Source: a virus. From it: 49,948 nucleotides of DNA. Location: positions 1-49,948 of IMG/VR virus record IMGVR_UViG_3300027841_000001. The stretch is one strand, 5' to 3'. The notes beneath the pieces were generated by a model. The model was not told the origin of the DNA. It saw nothing but the letters and a program-made list of their open reading frames with translations, and searched no databases. Shown here one piece after another: positions 49,197-49,948 of this stretch (position 1 is the first letter of the stretch; the number at the start of each line of letters is the position of its first letter). The position numbers and the translations under genes are program-made.

Positions 49197-49948
49197 AAAG
49201 ACCGAGGGGGATATCGGAATTGAGATTGAGGTGGAAGGGGATAATCTACCTCGGCTAGAGAATAATTATTGGACATCCGTCGAGGATAATTCTCTGAGAA
49301 ATGGACGTGAATATATATTCACGAAGCCGCGTCCATTTAAGTTTGTCCCTAAGATGGTTAACCTCCTTAACAGTGAATTCCAGAAGGCGAATTCTAATCT
49401 GGTGTTTAGCTTTCGTACCAGCGTTCATGTGCATGTGAATGTGCAGCAATTCACTTGGACTCAAGTGCTGAATTTCATCTATACGTATCTTCTCCTGGAA
49501 GAGCCTATGATGGAATTCTGCCACCCTGTACGAAGGGCTAATCGTTTCTGTCTTCGATTAGCAGATGCTGAAGGTATTCTCAGTAGTTTTTCAGGGATGT
49601 TTAGAAACACGGATCATGATGTAGTGCGCTACATCCGTCAGAATATGATGAGGTATTCTGCCTTGAATGTAGAGGCCCTGTTGAAATATGGAAGCCTAGA
49701 GTTCCGTGCTTTAGAAGGTAATGTTGATACAGAACGCATCTCTACATGGTGTAAGTTTATCGAGAAAATCTATAACTACGCCTTGAAGGTGGAATCTCCT
49801 TCTCATATTTATGACGAATTCATCAAAATCTCCCCTAAAGATTTTGTTAATATTGTCATGGAGGAGGTGGCTGAGAAACTAGTCGTTGACGAAAGACAGA
49901 TGCTACGTTCTTTCTCCCTTTCTATAGAACTCCCTTTTGAATATAAAG
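49165..49948 (+). CDS. Amidoligase-family protein, N-terminal part (continues at 1)
   Basis: Starts at ATG 49165 after AGGAGAAGGTT and runs off the window end; after removing the overlap it continues at base 1 and stops at 327 (327 aa in total). Motifs of the PF12224-like amidoligase fold are present: GDIGIEIEVEGDNL near 15-28, FRTSVHVHVNVQQF near 89-102 and KYGSLEFRALEGNVD near 175-189. This is a second, different member of the glutamine-synthetase-like amidoligases in the same operon as the type 2 enzyme at 47777. Confidence 0.87.
   Translation, partial: MQKLYEFLAIKKTEGDIGIEIEVEGDNLPRLENNYWTSVEDNSLRNGREYIFTKPRPFKFVPKMVNLLNSEFQKANSNLVFSFRTSVHVHVNVQQFTWTQVLNFIYTYLLLEEPMMEFCHPVRRANRFCLRLADAEGILSSFSGMFRNTDHDVVRYIRQNMMRYSALNVEALLKYGSLEFRALEGNVDTERISTWCKFIEKIYNYALKVESPSHIYDEFIKISPKDFVNIVMEEVAEKLVVDERQMLRSFSLSIELPFEYK
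49822..49948. repeat. Right copy of 127-bp terminal overlap
   Basis: Exact copy of bases 1-127. Removing one copy leaves a 49,821-bp circle in which the amidoligase gene starting at 49165 is intact. Confidence 0.95.

Overview
The window is one complete, circularly closed tailed-phage genome, not a host fragment. The first 127 bases recur exactly as the last 127 (1-127 = 49822-49948) and one gene reads through the join, so the unique length is 49,821 bp. A 127-bp overlap looks like the usual k-mer overlap of a circular short-read contig rather than a biological terminal repeat. Virion genes are T7-like (portal, scaffold, coat, tail tubes A and B, gp13/gp14-like and very large internal virion proteins), so this is a podovirus. 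No integrase, repressor or T7-type RNA polymerase is visible, which suggests a lytic phage. A Gram-negative (probably proteobacterial) host is inferred from an outer-membrane barrel protein, a lipobox protein and Fur-box-like operators. Most genes sit near 40-45% GC.

Layout: a 1.15-kb hairpin-rich intergenic region (36837-37983) separates two divergent arms. Leftward (36836 to 14581) lies the late arm: two-part tail fibre, lysis genes (holin, membrane protein, M15 endolysin), terminase, portal, three tRNAs, scaffold, coat, decoration and head-fibre proteins, tail tubes, internal virion proteins, then three tiny basic proteins. Rightward from 37984 come small early genes, a P-loop kinase, a phage-encoded outer-membrane protein, three more tRNAs, then an amidoligase / ATP-grasp / glutamine-amidotransferase cluster (42525 to the end, continuing at 1-1044). 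After a GC-rich two-gene cassette (1034-2268) follow a phosphoesterase, primase-helicase, ECF-like sigma factor, lipoprotein, HNH endonuclease, DNA polymerase, ssDNA-binding protein, 5'-3' exonuclease, HNH/Zn nuclease, ThyX, a DEDD exonuclease and a B12-type ribonucleotide reductase. The arms converge on a strong bidirectional terminator at 14531-14573.

Most interesting points: (1) the peptide-ligase cluster contains two ATP-grasps, two different amidoligases and both classes of glutamine amidotransferase, led by a 546-aa protein of unknown function; (2) its class II amidotransferase has no ATG/GTG/TTG start: the codon in front of the obligatory catalytic Cys is ATT, 8 nt after a GGAG; a second gene (12081) may start at ATA with the same geometry; (3) the 5'-3' exonuclease reading frame is broken right after its metal-binding Asp motif by GAT-TAG-AT, an arrangement like the take-off/stop/landing layout of T4 gene 60 bypassing but only 5 nt long; (4) two 7-1-7 Fur-box-like sites and three TGACA palindromes lie in the divergent control region.

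Everything is read by eye from sequence; family calls rest on visible motifs and gene order, and no database search was run.
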